From positions 1-45,850 of the forward strand of contig JAEZEJ010000116.1 of NCBI GenBank assembly GCA_023417775.1: a stretch of DNA of 45,850 nucleotides. The letters run 5' to 3'. Source of the stretch: Actinomycetes bacterium. Its GTDB lineage: Bacteria; Actinomycetota; Actinomycetes; Propionibacteriales; Nocardioidaceae. Shown here piece by piece: positions 8,465 through 15,643 of this stretch. The notes beneath the pieces were generated by a model. That model did no database searches, was not told the DNA's origin, and saw nothing but the letters and a program-made list of their open reading frames with translations. The number at the start of each line of letters is the position of its first letter. Within the stretch, counting starts at the first letter, position 1. Made by a program: the position numbers and the translations under genes.

Positions 8465-9805
8465 CTAGCGGGTGAGGGCCTCGAAGCGGCGGAGCGCCTC
8501 GCGGCGTTCCTCGGCGTGGTCGACGAGCGGGGCCGGGTAGGCGGCCGGCGGGTCCTGGAGCGTCCACGGCTCGTGGATCGCCGGCGCCGCCATCTCGGCC
8601 AGCTCCGGGATCCACCGACGGATGTAAGAGCCCTCGGGATCGAACTTCTTGCCCTGGGTGACCGGGTTGAAGACCCGGAAGAAGGGCGAGGCGTCCGTGC
8701 CGCATCCGGCCACCCACTGCCATCCGTGCTGGTTCGAGGCGAGATCGGCATCCACCAGCCGGTCGAGGAAGTGCGCCGCCCCGTGCGTCCACTCCAGGTG
8801 GAGGTCCTTGACCAGGAAGCTCGCCACGATCATCCGGACCCGATTGTGCATCCACCCCTCGGCGAGCAGCTGACGCATCCCCGCGTCGACGATGGGGAAG
8901 CCGGTCTCGCCCCGCTTCCACGCGTCGAGGTCATCGGCGGGCTCGTCGTACTGGAGGTGTTCGAAGCGCCGGTCGTAGTAGCCGAAGGCCGAGTCCGGCC
9001 GCTGGTGCAGCACATCGGCGTAGAACTCGCGGAAGGCCAGCTCGCGGCGGTAGGCCGCGGCGCCCTCGGACCGCAGGGGCGCGAGATCGGCCAGCATCGT
9101 GCGGGGATGGATGGCGCCCCATTTCAGGTGTACCGACATGCGCGAGGTGGTGTCGAGGTCGGGCCGGTCCCGCTCGCCGTCGTAGTCGGCGACGTGGTCG
9201 TCCAGCCAGCTGCTCCACCGCTCGCGGGCAGCCCGTTCTCCCAGCGACGGCAGGATCACTCCCTCCGGCGTGGCGACATCCGGGATCCGGTGGGTACGCC
9301 CCTCCGGTCGCAGCCAGGACACCTCGCGCACCGCGGGCGCGGGAGCGCGCCATCCGTGATCGAGCCAGGCACGGTAGAAGGGGGTGAAGACCCGGTAGCC
9401 GTCGCCATCGCCCTTGACCACCCGGCCCGGCGCGATCGCATAGCCCGATCCGGTGCGCACCAGCGGGATGTCGAGTGCGTCCTCGACGCGTCGGTCTCGC
9501 GCGGCGCCGTAGGGCGTGAAGGATGCCGAGATGTGCACGCTGTCGGCGCCGGCCTGTCTCGCCACCCGCGGCACCTCGCGCTCGGGCGGCCCGTGCACGA
9601 CGTGCAGACCCCCGATCCGCTCGTCGAATTCCGCCAGCAGCCGGGCCAGATAGGCCGTTCTCACGCGAGCGCCGGAGCCCCAGATCCGGTCGTCGAGGAC
9701 GAACAGCGGCACTACGCCGTCGGGGCCGGCATCGATGGCCGCGCGGAGCGCCGGCTGGTCCATCAAACGCAGGTCGCCACGGAACCACATCACGGAGGTC
9801 GTCAC
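8465..9805 (-). CDS. phr: Deoxyribodipyrimidine photo-lyase
   Basis: A 446-residue cryptochrome/photolyase protein. Start GTG 9805 (TTSVMWFRGDLRL) is chosen because AGGATGG lies about 7 nt upstream; ATG 9790 is an alternative. The N-terminal WFRGDLRLMDQPAL is the Rossmann-like antenna domain. The C-terminal FAD domain shows TSRMSVHLKWGAIHPRT, FREFYADVLH, GETGFPIVDAGMRQL, GWMHNRVRMIVASFLVKDL, and NQHGWQWVAGCGTDASPFFR, hallmarks of class I CPD photolyases. It repairs UV-induced pyrimidine dimers in DNA using blue light. It diverges from ideR across 75 bp. Confidence 0.94.
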   Translation of the reverse strand: MTTSVMWFRGDLRLMDQPALRAAIDAGPDGVVPLFVLDDRIWGSGARVRTAYLARLLAEFDERIGGLHVVHGPPEREVPRVARQAGADSVHISASFTPYGAARDRRVEDALDIPLVRTGSGYAIAPGRVVKGDGDGYRVFTPFYRAWLDHGWRAPAPAVREVSWLRPEGRTHRIPDVATPEGVILPSLGERAARERWSSWLDDHVADYDGERDRPDLDTTSRMSVHLKWGAIHPRTMLADLAPLRSEGAAAYRRELAFREFYADVLHQRPDSAFGYYDRRFEHLQYDEPADDLDAWKRGETGFPIVDAGMRQLLAEGWMHNRVRMIVASFLVKDLHLEWTHGAAHFLDRLVDADLASNQHGWQWVAGCGTDASPFFRVFNPVTQGKKFDPEGSYIRRWIPELAEMAAPAIHEPWTLQDPPAAYPAPLVDHAEERREALRRFEALTR

Positions 9806-9880
9806 TGATCCATCCTCGGTCGGGGCCGACGGGTTCGCACATCGGAACACAGTGTCGTCGGGGCATGGAACAATAGAGAT

Positions 9881-10570
9881 GTGAGCGACCTGATCGATAC
9901 CACCGAGATGTATCTGCGCACCATCTTCGAGCTGGAGGAGGAGGGCATCGTGCCCTTGCGCGCGCGGATTGCCGAGCGCCTCCATCAGAGCGGACCCACC
10001 GTGAGCCAGACGGTGGCCCGGATGGAGCGTGATGGCCTGCTCTCCGTCGAGGGGGATCGTCACCTCGAGCTGTCGGAGAAGGGCCGGGCGCTCGCCACGC
10101 GCGTCATGCGCAAGCACCGCCTCGCCGAACGGCTGCTCACCGATGTCATCGGCTTGGAGATCGAGTACGTCCACGACGAGGCCTGCCGGTGGGAGCACGT
10201 CATCTCCGAGCAAGTCGAGCGCCGTCTCATCGATCTGCTGAAGCAGCCCACCGAGTCGCCCTACGGCAATCCCATCCCCGGCCTGGCCGAGCTCGGCCAG
10301 GATGCCGGCGAGGCCGACTTCCTGGCCGGCGTGCAGACCCTGCCCAAGGCGATCGCCGGCTCCTCGGAACCGACGCGGCTGGTGGTGCGGCGGATCGCCG
10401 AGGAGCTGCAGAAGGACACTGCGGTCATGTCCGTCCTCCGGCGGGTCGGGGCGCTCCCAGGCAACGACATCCTCGCGTCCTCGGGTCACGACGGCGTCGT
10501 GGTCGCCCGCCAGGGCGAGACCGCGGAGATCGACATCGAGGCCGCTCAGCACCTCTTCGTCTCGAACTGA
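9881..10570 (+). CDS. ideR: IdeR/DtxR iron-dependent transcriptional regulator
   Basis: A 229-residue metalloregulator starting at GTG 9881. The winged helix (residues 1-70) contains the recognition segment HQSGPTVSQTVARMERDGLL. Metal ligands fall at the DtxR numbering: Met10, Cys102, Glu105 and His106 (primary site) and His79, Glu83 and His98 (ancillary site), with Glu174 and Gln177 as likely SH3-linked ancillary ligands. The C-terminal SH3-like domain covers about 186-229. It represses iron-uptake and siderophore genes when Fe2+ is bound. It diverges from the photolyase and is followed 7 bp later by the ECF41 sigma factor. DtxR/IdeR is preferred over MntR because of length and complete ancillary site. 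Confidence 0.94.
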   Translation: MSDLIDTTEMYLRTIFELEEEGIVPLRARIAERLHQSGPTVSQTVARMERDGLLSVEGDRHLELSEKGRALATRVMRKHRLAERLLTDVIGLEIEYVHDEACRWEHVISEQVERRLIDLLKQPTESPYGNPIPGLAELGQDAGEADFLAGVQTLPKAIAGSSEPTRLVVRRIAEELQKDTAVMSVLRRVGALPGNDILASSGHDGVVVARQGETAEIDIEAAQHLFVSN

Positions 10571-10577
10571 CCGTCTC

Positions 10578-11498
10578 GTGTCCGCGGGGGTCGGTGCATT
10601 CGAGGGTGAACGCACGCGGCTCCTCGGACTGGCCTACCGGCTGACCGGGAGCGTCGTCGACGCCGAGGACGTCCTGCAGGAGGCGTGGATCCGTTATGCG
10701 GCCGCCGAGGGGATCGAGCATCCGGCAGCCTGGCTCACCACTGTCGTGAGCCGTCTGTGCCTGGACCGGCTCGGTGCGGCGAGCCGCCGACGCGAGGTCT
10801 ATCCCGGCACCTGGCTGCCTGAGCCGATCGTCACCGAGTCGCACGATCCCGCGGACCTCGCCGTGGTCGCCGACGAGGTTCGTTATGCGGCGCTCGTCCT
10901 GCTCGACCGACTGCCGGCCGACCAGCGGGTGGCCTTCGTCTTGCACGATGTGTTCGATATCCCGTTCTCGCAGATCGCCGAGACCCTGGGCGTCACCGCG
11001 GCCAACGCCCGTCAGCTCGCCAGCCGAGGCCGACGGACGATGGCCGACGTCCCCCGCGAGACCACGGCGGCCGAGCACGACGCGGCCGTCGAGAAGCTGC
11101 TCCGTGCCTTGGAACGCGGGGACCCGGAGGGGGTCGCCGCCGCCCTGCATCCCGAGGTCGTCGCCTACGGCGACTCCGGGGGTCTCACCCCCACGGCCGG
11201 TCGTCCCATCGCCGGTCCCGAGCAGGTGGCCCGCTTCTTCCAGGGGTTGGTGCGGTTGTACGGCGCGGAGCGGCTCGTGGTGATGCGGCTCCTCAAGGTC
11301 AACGGCCGTCTCGGCCTCGTCACACCGGGCACCGATGGGCGCTTCCCGGCACGGGTCGCGGCCTTCAGCGTGGAGGACGGTCGTGTGATCGGCACCTACG
11401 ATGTCGCCCACCCCGACAAGCTCCGCGGCGTCAGGCTCGCGGACTGGGATCCCACGGCACCCGGCACGCCTCGCCGGAGGAGAAGCCCTGGCCGGTGA
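10578..11498 (+). CDS. sigJ: ECF41-group (SigJ-like) RNA polymerase sigma factor
   Basis: A 306-residue sigma factor from GTG 10578, 7 bp after the ideR stop (GTG 10590 also possible). Region 2 is FEGERTRLLGLAYRLTGSV with AEDVLQEAWIRY; region 4 is LPADQRVAFVLHDVFDIPFS and TLGVTAANARQLASRGRR. A C-terminal SnoaL-like domain (about 170-290) includes a glycine-rich YGDSGGLTPTAGRPIAG segment equivalent to the DGGGK motif of ECF41 proteins. In this group the fused domain replaces a separate anti-sigma factor, and the usual target is an adjacent carboxymuconolactone decarboxylase or oxidoreductase gene. That target lies convergently next to it, with a 68-bp 3' overlap. Confidence 0.9.
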   Translation: MSAGVGAFEGERTRLLGLAYRLTGSVVDAEDVLQEAWIRYAAAEGIEHPAAWLTTVVSRLCLDRLGAASRRREVYPGTWLPEPIVTESHDPADLAVVADEVRYAALVLLDRLPADQRVAFVLHDVFDIPFSQIAETLGVTAANARQLASRGRRTMADVPRETTAAEHDAAVEKLLRALERGDPEGVAAALHPEVVAYGDSGGLTPTAGRPIAGPEQVARFFQGLVRLYGAERLVVMRLLKVNGRLGLVTPGTDGRFPARVAAFSVEDGRVIGTYDVAHPDKLRGVRLADWDPTAPGTPRRRRSPGR

Positions 11499-12015
11499 TG
11501 CCCAGTGCGTGGTTCATGCGGGCGCGATGGTTCTCGTTCGCGATCTGGTAGACGAGTTCCAGCACCGCGCGATCACCGAGCTGCCGCCGCAGATCGGCGA
11601 TCAGGTCGGCGGCCTCGGGCGGGGGAGTGGCGGTCATCGCATCAGCGAGCCGGATCGCCTGCCGTTCGAGATCGGTATAGGCCGCGGAGGTCTCGAAGTC
11701 GGCGATCTCCCGCAACCGTCGGGTGTCCAGGCCGTCGAGACGTTGCAGCATCGTGCCGAAGTCCACGCACCAGGAGCACCCCACCGTCCACGCCGTGCGG
11801 TAGACCGCCAGCTGCACGAGGGAGGGCGGGGCATGGCGGGTGACGCGCTCGAGGGTCAGCTCGTGGACGAGATTGGTCCACAGCAGGCCGGTGTGCCGGG
11901 CCGCGACGGCGAGGGGTTCGGGGACCTCGCCGAATCGGCGACGGGCGATCCGGTAGACGAGCCGGGTCAGCGGGTTCGCCTCAGTGGGCGGGAGAGCGGG
12001 AACGGGTCGGGTCAT
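11431..12015 (-). CDS. Carboxymuconolactone decarboxylase/AhpD-like protein, probable ECF41 target
   Basis: A 194-residue all-helical protein starting at ATG 12015 behind a strong AGGAGG. The CSWC dithiol pair (VGCSWCVDFGTML, about residues 80-92) matches the CxxC of AhpD/CMD proteins, but the histidine normally four residues after the second Cys is Gly here. QIANENHRARMNHALGI near the C-terminus is also typical. The family includes alkylhydroperoxidases and thiol-dependent oxidoreductases; the reaction is unknown. ECF41 sigma factors generally control such genes, and a TGTCACA-N16-CGTC element precedes this one. Its 3' end overlaps the sigma gene by 68 bp in convergent orientation. Confidence 0.87.
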   Translation of the reverse strand: MTRPVPALPPTEANPLTRLVYRIARRRFGEVPEPLAVAARHTGLLWTNLVHELTLERVTRHAPPSLVQLAVYRTAWTVGCSWCVDFGTMLQRLDGLDTRRLREIADFETSAAYTDLERQAIRLADAMTATPPPEAADLIADLRRQLGDRAVLELVYQIANENHRARMNHALGITGQGFSSGEACRVPWDPSPRA

Positions 12016-12043
12016 GATGTCCTCCTCGAGATGTCATGGACCT

Positions 12044-12070
12044 GACGACGCAGCCTCCCGGAGTGTGACA
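12044..12070 (-). promoter_or_regulatory. ECF41-type promoter of the CMD-like gene
   Basis: Read on the minus strand, TGTCACA (12070-12064) is followed after 16 bases by CGTC (12047-12044). This is the -35/-10 pair I recall as the ECF41 consensus. Transcription would begin near 12036, giving a 20-nt leader that includes the AGGAGG site. The element sits at the edge of the left 50-bp repeat: six of the seven -35 bases belong to the repeat and the last one does not. Confidence 0.75.
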
Positions 12071-12114
12071 ACCCCGCTCAGGTGAGCCAGTCGAGCGGTG
12101 TCGCGGGCATCGCG
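12065..12114. repeat. Left 50-bp direct repeat (copy of cfa 3' end)
   Basis: This segment matches 12842-12891 at 49 of 50 positions (offset 777 bp). On the minus strand it still spells AMPATPLDWLT and a stop, the last codons of the cyclopropane synthase gene, plus the first bases beyond it. The single difference (G at 12081, A at 12858) is a silent ACC/ACT change in the last threonine codon. This copy is detached from the gene. Confidence 0.93.
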
Positions 12115-12137
12115 TTGGCATAGTAGGAGGACTCAAT

Positions 12138-12165
12138 GTGCTACGGAGCGTGCTACGCTTGTGTC
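12138..12165 (+). promoter_or_regulatory. vapBC promoter and operator
   Basis: GTGCTACG occurs twice, at 12138-12145 and 12150-12157, 12 bp apart. AGCGT and ACGCT around GCT (12148-12160) form an inverted repeat that contains TACGCT (12154-12159), a good -10 hexamer. The -10 lies 6 nt before ATG 12166, so the transcript is probably leaderless and VapB would repress it by binding over the -10. Confidence 0.6.
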
Positions 12166-12420
12166 ATGACCACCATCTCGCATCGCGAACTCCGCAACAA
12201 CTCCGCCGAAGTCCTGCGTCGTGTTGCTGCTGGAGAGGCGATGGAGGTGACCAATCGTGGCGTCGTCGTCGCCTATCTTTCCCCTGCCGCGACTCCGGCG
12301 CTGCCCTTCCCGGTATCGCGGCCCGCTCGACGAAGCGGTGGCTGGTCGGCGCTCCCGAAGGTCTCGTTCAGTCGCTCCGTGACTGAGATCGTCGATGACG
12401 AACGCGAGGACCGCAGGTGA
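12166..12420 (+). CDS. vapB: Type II antitoxin, Phd/YefM-type (VapB)
   Basis: An 84-residue protein starting at ATG 12166. MTTISHRELRNNSAEVLRRV and the following GEAMEVTNRGVVVAYLSP are the Phd/YefM DNA-binding domain; the tail from about residue 50 is polar and Arg-rich, ending in DDEREDRR, and should wrap the toxin. An upstream ATG at 12136 has a perfect AGGAGG before it but would add only MCYGACYACV, which is unlike the family and overlaps the operator. The stop overlaps the toxin GTG (GTGA). It is inside a 777-bp insertion between direct repeats. Confidence 0.88.
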   Translation: MTTISHRELRNNSAEVLRRVAAGEAMEVTNRGVVVAYLSPAATPALPFPVSRPARRSGGWSALPKVSFSRSVTEIVDDEREDRR

Positions 12421-12824
12421 CGGCGGGTGCGGTGACAACGGCGCAGGTGGTCTATCTCGACACCTCGGCGGCGGTGAAGCTCATCAGCGACGAGCGGGAG
12501 TCGGACGGCCTGCGCCGGTACCTGGACGACGGCCCGACGGTCGTGTCCAGCGATCTGCTGGAGACCGAGTTACGCCGGATCGGTGTGCGCCACGGCATCG
12601 ATCAGGTACTGATCACGGCCATTCTCGACGGCGTGACGCTCACCCCGCTGAGAAGGGAACAGTTCCGCGAAGCGGGCTTGTACCCGCAGGAGAGTCTGCG
12701 CATTCTCGATAGCCTGCACCTCGCCGGCGCTCTCGGTGTGGAGGCCTCGGCGATCCTGACCTACGACGTCAGGCTCGCTGAAGCGGCCCGTGCCCACGGG
12801 CTGGACGTCGCCGCGCCGGAATAG
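12417..12824 (+). CDS. vapC: PIN-domain ribonuclease toxin VapC
   Basis: A 135-residue PIN-domain protein translated from GTG 12417, overlapping the antitoxin stop. The acidic metal-binding residues are visible: Asp15 in VVYLDTSAAVKL, Glu51 in LETELRR, Asp98 in LRILDSLHLAGAL, and Asp117 in ILTYDVRL. VapC toxins are Mg2+-dependent RNases that usually cut tRNA or rRNA when the antitoxin is degraded; the RNA target cannot be read here. All four acidic positions are intact, so the toxin is probably active. Its stop lies 17 bp before the right 50-bp repeat. Confidence 0.92.
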   Translation: MTAGAVTTAQVVYLDTSAAVKLISDERESDGLRRYLDDGPTVVSSDLLETELRRIGVRHGIDQVLITAILDGVTLTPLRREQFREAGLYPQESLRILDSLHLAGALGVEASAILTYDVRLAEAARAHGLDVAAPE

Positions 12825-12841
12825 ACGACGGAGCTCGCCTG

Positions 12842-12891
12842 GTGACAACCCCGCTCAAGTGAGCCAGTCGAGCGGTGTCGCGGGCATCGCG
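12842..12891. repeat. Right 50-bp direct repeat (native cfa 3' end)
   Basis: This is the partner of 12065-12114 and contains the true end of the cyclopropane synthase gene (stop at 12855-12857) plus 13 bp beyond. Bases immediately outside differ between the copies: G at 12841 against T at 12064, and CTCGAG after 12891 against TTGGCA after 12114. The repeat edges are therefore sharp. Confidence 0.93.
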
Positions 12892-14144
12892 CTCGAGCCA
12901 TCGGTCGCCGGCTTCACCATGAGCAGCTGGTCGACGCCCATCCGGTTCTGCTCGAAGGCCAGGGATCCGCCGGCGAGATAGAGACGCCACGCCCGCGCCG
13001 TCTCCTCGCCCAGCAGGTCGACCGCACGCCCCCACTGGCGTTCGAGGTTCTCCGCCCAGAAGGCCACCGTTCGCGGGTAATGCTCACGGAGGGCCTGAAC
13101 ATCCCGGATCTCCAGGCCGGCTCCCGCGAAGAGCTCCAGGGTGCGGTGCAGTGGCTTCATGTGCATATCCGGGGCGATGTACGTCTCGATGAAGGGGCCG
13201 CCGCCCGGATGCTCGCCGCTACGCGACATCTGCTGGACGAGTGCGCGGCCGTGCGGGCGCAGGTAGCGGTGGATCGCGGCGGCGAAGTCGACGTACTCCT
13301 CGTCGCCGACGTGCTCGCCCATCTCGATGGAGGAGATCGCGTCGACGCTGCCGGGCTCCACCGAGAGATCTCGATAATGCCGCAGGCTCACGTCGACGCG
13401 GTCGGCGATGCCGCGTTCGGTCGCCATGGTCGTGACATAGTCGCGCTGCTCGCTGCTGAGCGTCACCCCGGTCACCCGGACGCCGTAGTGCTCGGCGGCA
13501 TGCAGGGTCAGCGACCCCCATCCGCAGCCGATATCGAGGAGATGCATCCCCGGGTGCAGTCCGAGCTTGCGGCAGACCAGGTCCAGCTTCGCGCGCTGGG
13601 CCTCGGCCAGCTCCATCCCCTCGGCCGAGAAGTAGGCGCACGAGTACGCCATGGTCTCGTCCATCAACAGCCGGTAGAAGGTGTTCGAGATGTCGTAATG
13701 ATGGGCGATCGCGGCGCGATCGCGTTCGGTGGAGTGGACGTCGCCGGTCAGCGCCGACTCGGCCGCCGGGGGTGCCGGGGGTCGTCCGAGGGCGCCCAGC
13801 CGCACGGCCAGTCCCGCCGCCCGGAGCGCGGTGCCGGGTCGTAGCCGCAACCGGGCTGCCCGCGGGTCGCGCCGCCGGGCCTCGTCGATGGCGGCCCAGA
13901 CGTGTCGCAGGGCATCGACGAGCTCGATCCCCTCGACGTCGAGGTCCCCGGTCACATAGGCACGTGCGGCACCCAGCTCGCCGGGCCGGTACAGCAGATA
14001 GCGCACGGCACGACGTGACCGCAGGACGACGAGGGGATGTCCGTCGGGCCCGGCCTCGGACCCGTTCCAGAGACGGAGGCGTATGGGGGCCTCGACACCG
14101 AGGACATCGCTGAGCAGACGGTGGAGTGAGCGGGCTGATGACAC
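12855..14144 (-). CDS. cfa: Cyclopropane-fatty-acyl-phospholipid synthase family protein
   Basis: A 429-residue S-adenosylmethionine-dependent methyltransferase starting at GTG 14144. The N-terminal ~130 residues resemble the lipid-binding part of Cfa proteins. HHYDISNTFYRLLMDETMAY leads into the catalytic domain, and LLDIGCGWGSLTLHAAEHYG (about 205-224) is the SAM-binding motif I. SIEMGEHVGDEEY and FIETYIAPDMHMKPL follow in the family order. It adds a methylene or methyl group to unsaturated acyl chains of membrane phospholipids. Cyclopropane and 10-methyl products cannot be told apart by eye. Its final 12 codons are duplicated on the far side of the vapBC cassette. Confidence 0.92.
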   Translation of the reverse strand: MSSARSLHRLLSDVLGVEAPIRLRLWNGSEAGPDGHPLVVLRSRRAVRYLLYRPGELGAARAYVTGDLDVEGIELVDALRHVWAAIDEARRRDPRAARLRLRPGTALRAAGLAVRLGALGRPPAPPAAESALTGDVHSTERDRAAIAHHYDISNTFYRLLMDETMAYSCAYFSAEGMELAEAQRAKLDLVCRKLGLHPGMHLLDIGCGWGSLTLHAAEHYGVRVTGVTLSSEQRDYVTTMATERGIADRVDVSLRHYRDLSVEPGSVDAISSIEMGEHVGDEEYVDFAAAIHRYLRPHGRALVQQMSRSGEHPGGGPFIETYIAPDMHMKPLHRTLELFAGAGLEIRDVQALREHYPRTVAFWAENLERQWGRAVDLLGEETARAWRLYLAGGSLAFEQNRMGVDQLLMVKPATDGSSAMPATPLDWLT

Positions 14145-14209
14145 CCGTCCATCGTCGGGGCTGACGGCTCTCTTCGCATCTGTTCAGGTTCGGCTGGCAT
14201 GCTGTCGTC

Positions 14210-14707
14210 ATGCCTCTGCGCTCCCGCCTGCTCGCGTGGTTCCACCGGACCGGCAGCGAGGCATTGGGCTGGACGCTGGTGGTGCTGGGTCTCTTCATGC
14301 TGGTCCTGCCCGGGCCGGGGCTGCTCGGTCTCGTCGCCGGTGTGGCGCTCCTGGCCCGGCACTATCACTGGGCGCGCCGCTCACTGGAGCCGCTGCACGT
14401 GCGAGCGGTCGCCGCGGCGCAGTACGGGGTCGCGACCTGGCCCCGGATCATCGCCAGCGCCGCGGGTGCGGCCTGTGTGTTCGCGGTCGGGGTGATCTGG
14501 TGGGCCGATGTGATCATCCCGGAGTTCTCGGTCTTCGGCCTCGAGTTCGGTCCGCGGCTGCCGGCTGGCGGTCCGGTGACGGCCCTCGGGCTCTTCCTGT
14601 CCGCGGCGATCGCCTGGTTCCTGCTCGGTTACAGCGTGTGGAAGTACCGCTATGCCGTGGCCAGGATCGCCAGCAGCTCGCGTTCAGCCGAGGATGTCAC
14701 GGACTGA
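14210..14707 (+). CDS. PGPGW/TIGR02611 family membrane protein
   Basis: A 165-residue integral membrane protein from ATG 14210. A first hydrophobic hairpin contains VVLGLFMLVLPGPGLLGLVAG, the PGPG turn that names the family, followed by HYHWARRSLEPL. Two further membrane segments lie at about 80-100 and 125-145. Function is unknown for the family. CATGCT (14198-14203) just upstream could be a -10 for a leaderless message. Its last 58 bp overlap the 3' end of the convergent topoisomerase IB gene. Confidence 0.83.
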   Translation: MPLRSRLLAWFHRTGSEALGWTLVVLGLFMLVLPGPGLLGLVAGVALLARHYHWARRSLEPLHVRAVAAAQYGVATWPRIIASAAGAACVFAVGVIWWADVIIPEFSVFGLEFGPRLPAGGPVTALGLFLSAAIAWFLLGYSVWKYRYAVARIASSSRSAEDVTD

Positions 14708-15642
14708 CCCGGTTCCGGGATCCGGTGCCGCGCATCGACGGTGATCCCGTGCTCGAACAGGTCCACCACGCGCGGGTCCACATAGGAGGACTTCGCGATG
14801 GCCGGTGTGTTCCCCAGATGTTCGGCGACCTCCCGCATCGCCGCCGGCACGGCCCGGCGCCGAGCCGTGGCGGTGGAGGTGTCGGCGTGGGCCAGCGAGA
14901 GTGCCGCGATGACCGTGCCGCGCCAGGTGCGGAAGTCCTTCGCGGAGAAGTCGCCGCCGAGGATCCCTTTCACGTAGTCGTTGACGTGCTCGGCGCGGAG
15001 ATCGTGCCAGCCGTCGCGGTCCCGCCAGGCCAGCAGTTCCTCGCCGCCGCTGCGCCGGCGGAGCATCGGCCTCAGCGCCTCCACGATGAGCGGATCGCCG
15101 ACCGTCACGTGGACCTCCTGTCCGGACTTCGCCGCGTAGTCGAAGACGACACCGCCGGAGACGAGGTGCACGTCCTCGCGGCGCACCGTCGTGAGGCCGT
15201 AGGAGCCGTTCTCCTCGGCATAGCGGTCCGAGCCCACGCGGAACATGCCGAGGTCCAGCAGCGCGACGACGGCGGCCTGCGTCTTGATCAGGCCCTCGCC
15301 CTCGCGGAGATCGCGCCGGACGGTACGCCGGCGACGCACCAGCGCGTCGGCGAAGTCGAGCATCCCGGCGAACTTCTCGCGATCGCGGTGCTCGCGCCAG
15401 GCGGGGTGGTACAGATACTGGCGGCGGCCGGCGTCGTCATTGCCGGTGGCCTGGAGGTGGCCGTTCTCGACCGGGCAGATCCACACCTCAGTCCACGCGG
15501 GCGGGATGACGAGCTTCTTGCAGCGTTCGATGTCGACACCCGCGAGGGTCTCGCCCTGTTCGTCCAGGTAGCGGAAGCCGCGGCCGTGACGCACGCGGAC
15601 CCATCCGGGCATCGAGGCGGAGACCCGCCGCAGTCGCGCCAT
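14650..15642 (-). CDS. DNA topoisomerase IB (poxvirus type)
   Basis: A 330-residue type IB topoisomerase starting at ATG 15642. The N-terminal domain has GFRYLDEQGE and IPPAWTEVWICPVENGHLQA. Catalytic segments are MFRVGSDRYAEENGSYGLTT (first Arg), KDFRTWRGT (second Arg), and SSYVDPRVVDLFEHG with the nucleophilic Tyr287. It relaxes DNA supercoils through a 3'-phosphotyrosine intermediate. The start is 1 bp after the stop of the upstream acyltransferase, so the two may be translationally coupled. Its 3' end overlaps the PGPGW gene by 58 bp. Confidence 0.93.
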   Translation of the reverse strand: MARLRRVSASMPGWVRVRHGRGFRYLDEQGETLAGVDIERCKKLVIPPAWTEVWICPVENGHLQATGNDDAGRRQYLYHPAWREHRDREKFAGMLDFADALVRRRRTVRRDLREGEGLIKTQAAVVALLDLGMFRVGSDRYAEENGSYGLTTVRREDVHLVSGGVVFDYAAKSGQEVHVTVGDPLIVEALRPMLRRRSGGEELLAWRDRDGWHDLRAEHVNDYVKGILGGDFSAKDFRTWRGTVIAALSLAHADTSTATARRRAVPAAMREVAEHLGNTPAIAKSSYVDPRVVDLFEHGITVDARHRIPEPGQSVTSSAERELLAILATA

Positions 15643-15643
15643 C

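Noticed and set aside
12125..12136. AGGAGG with ATG 12136 as the true vapB start
   Set aside because: The resulting Cys-rich N-terminus is unlike Phd/YefM antitoxins and overlaps the operator; ATG 12166 fits the family and a leaderless -10. Kept only as an alternative.
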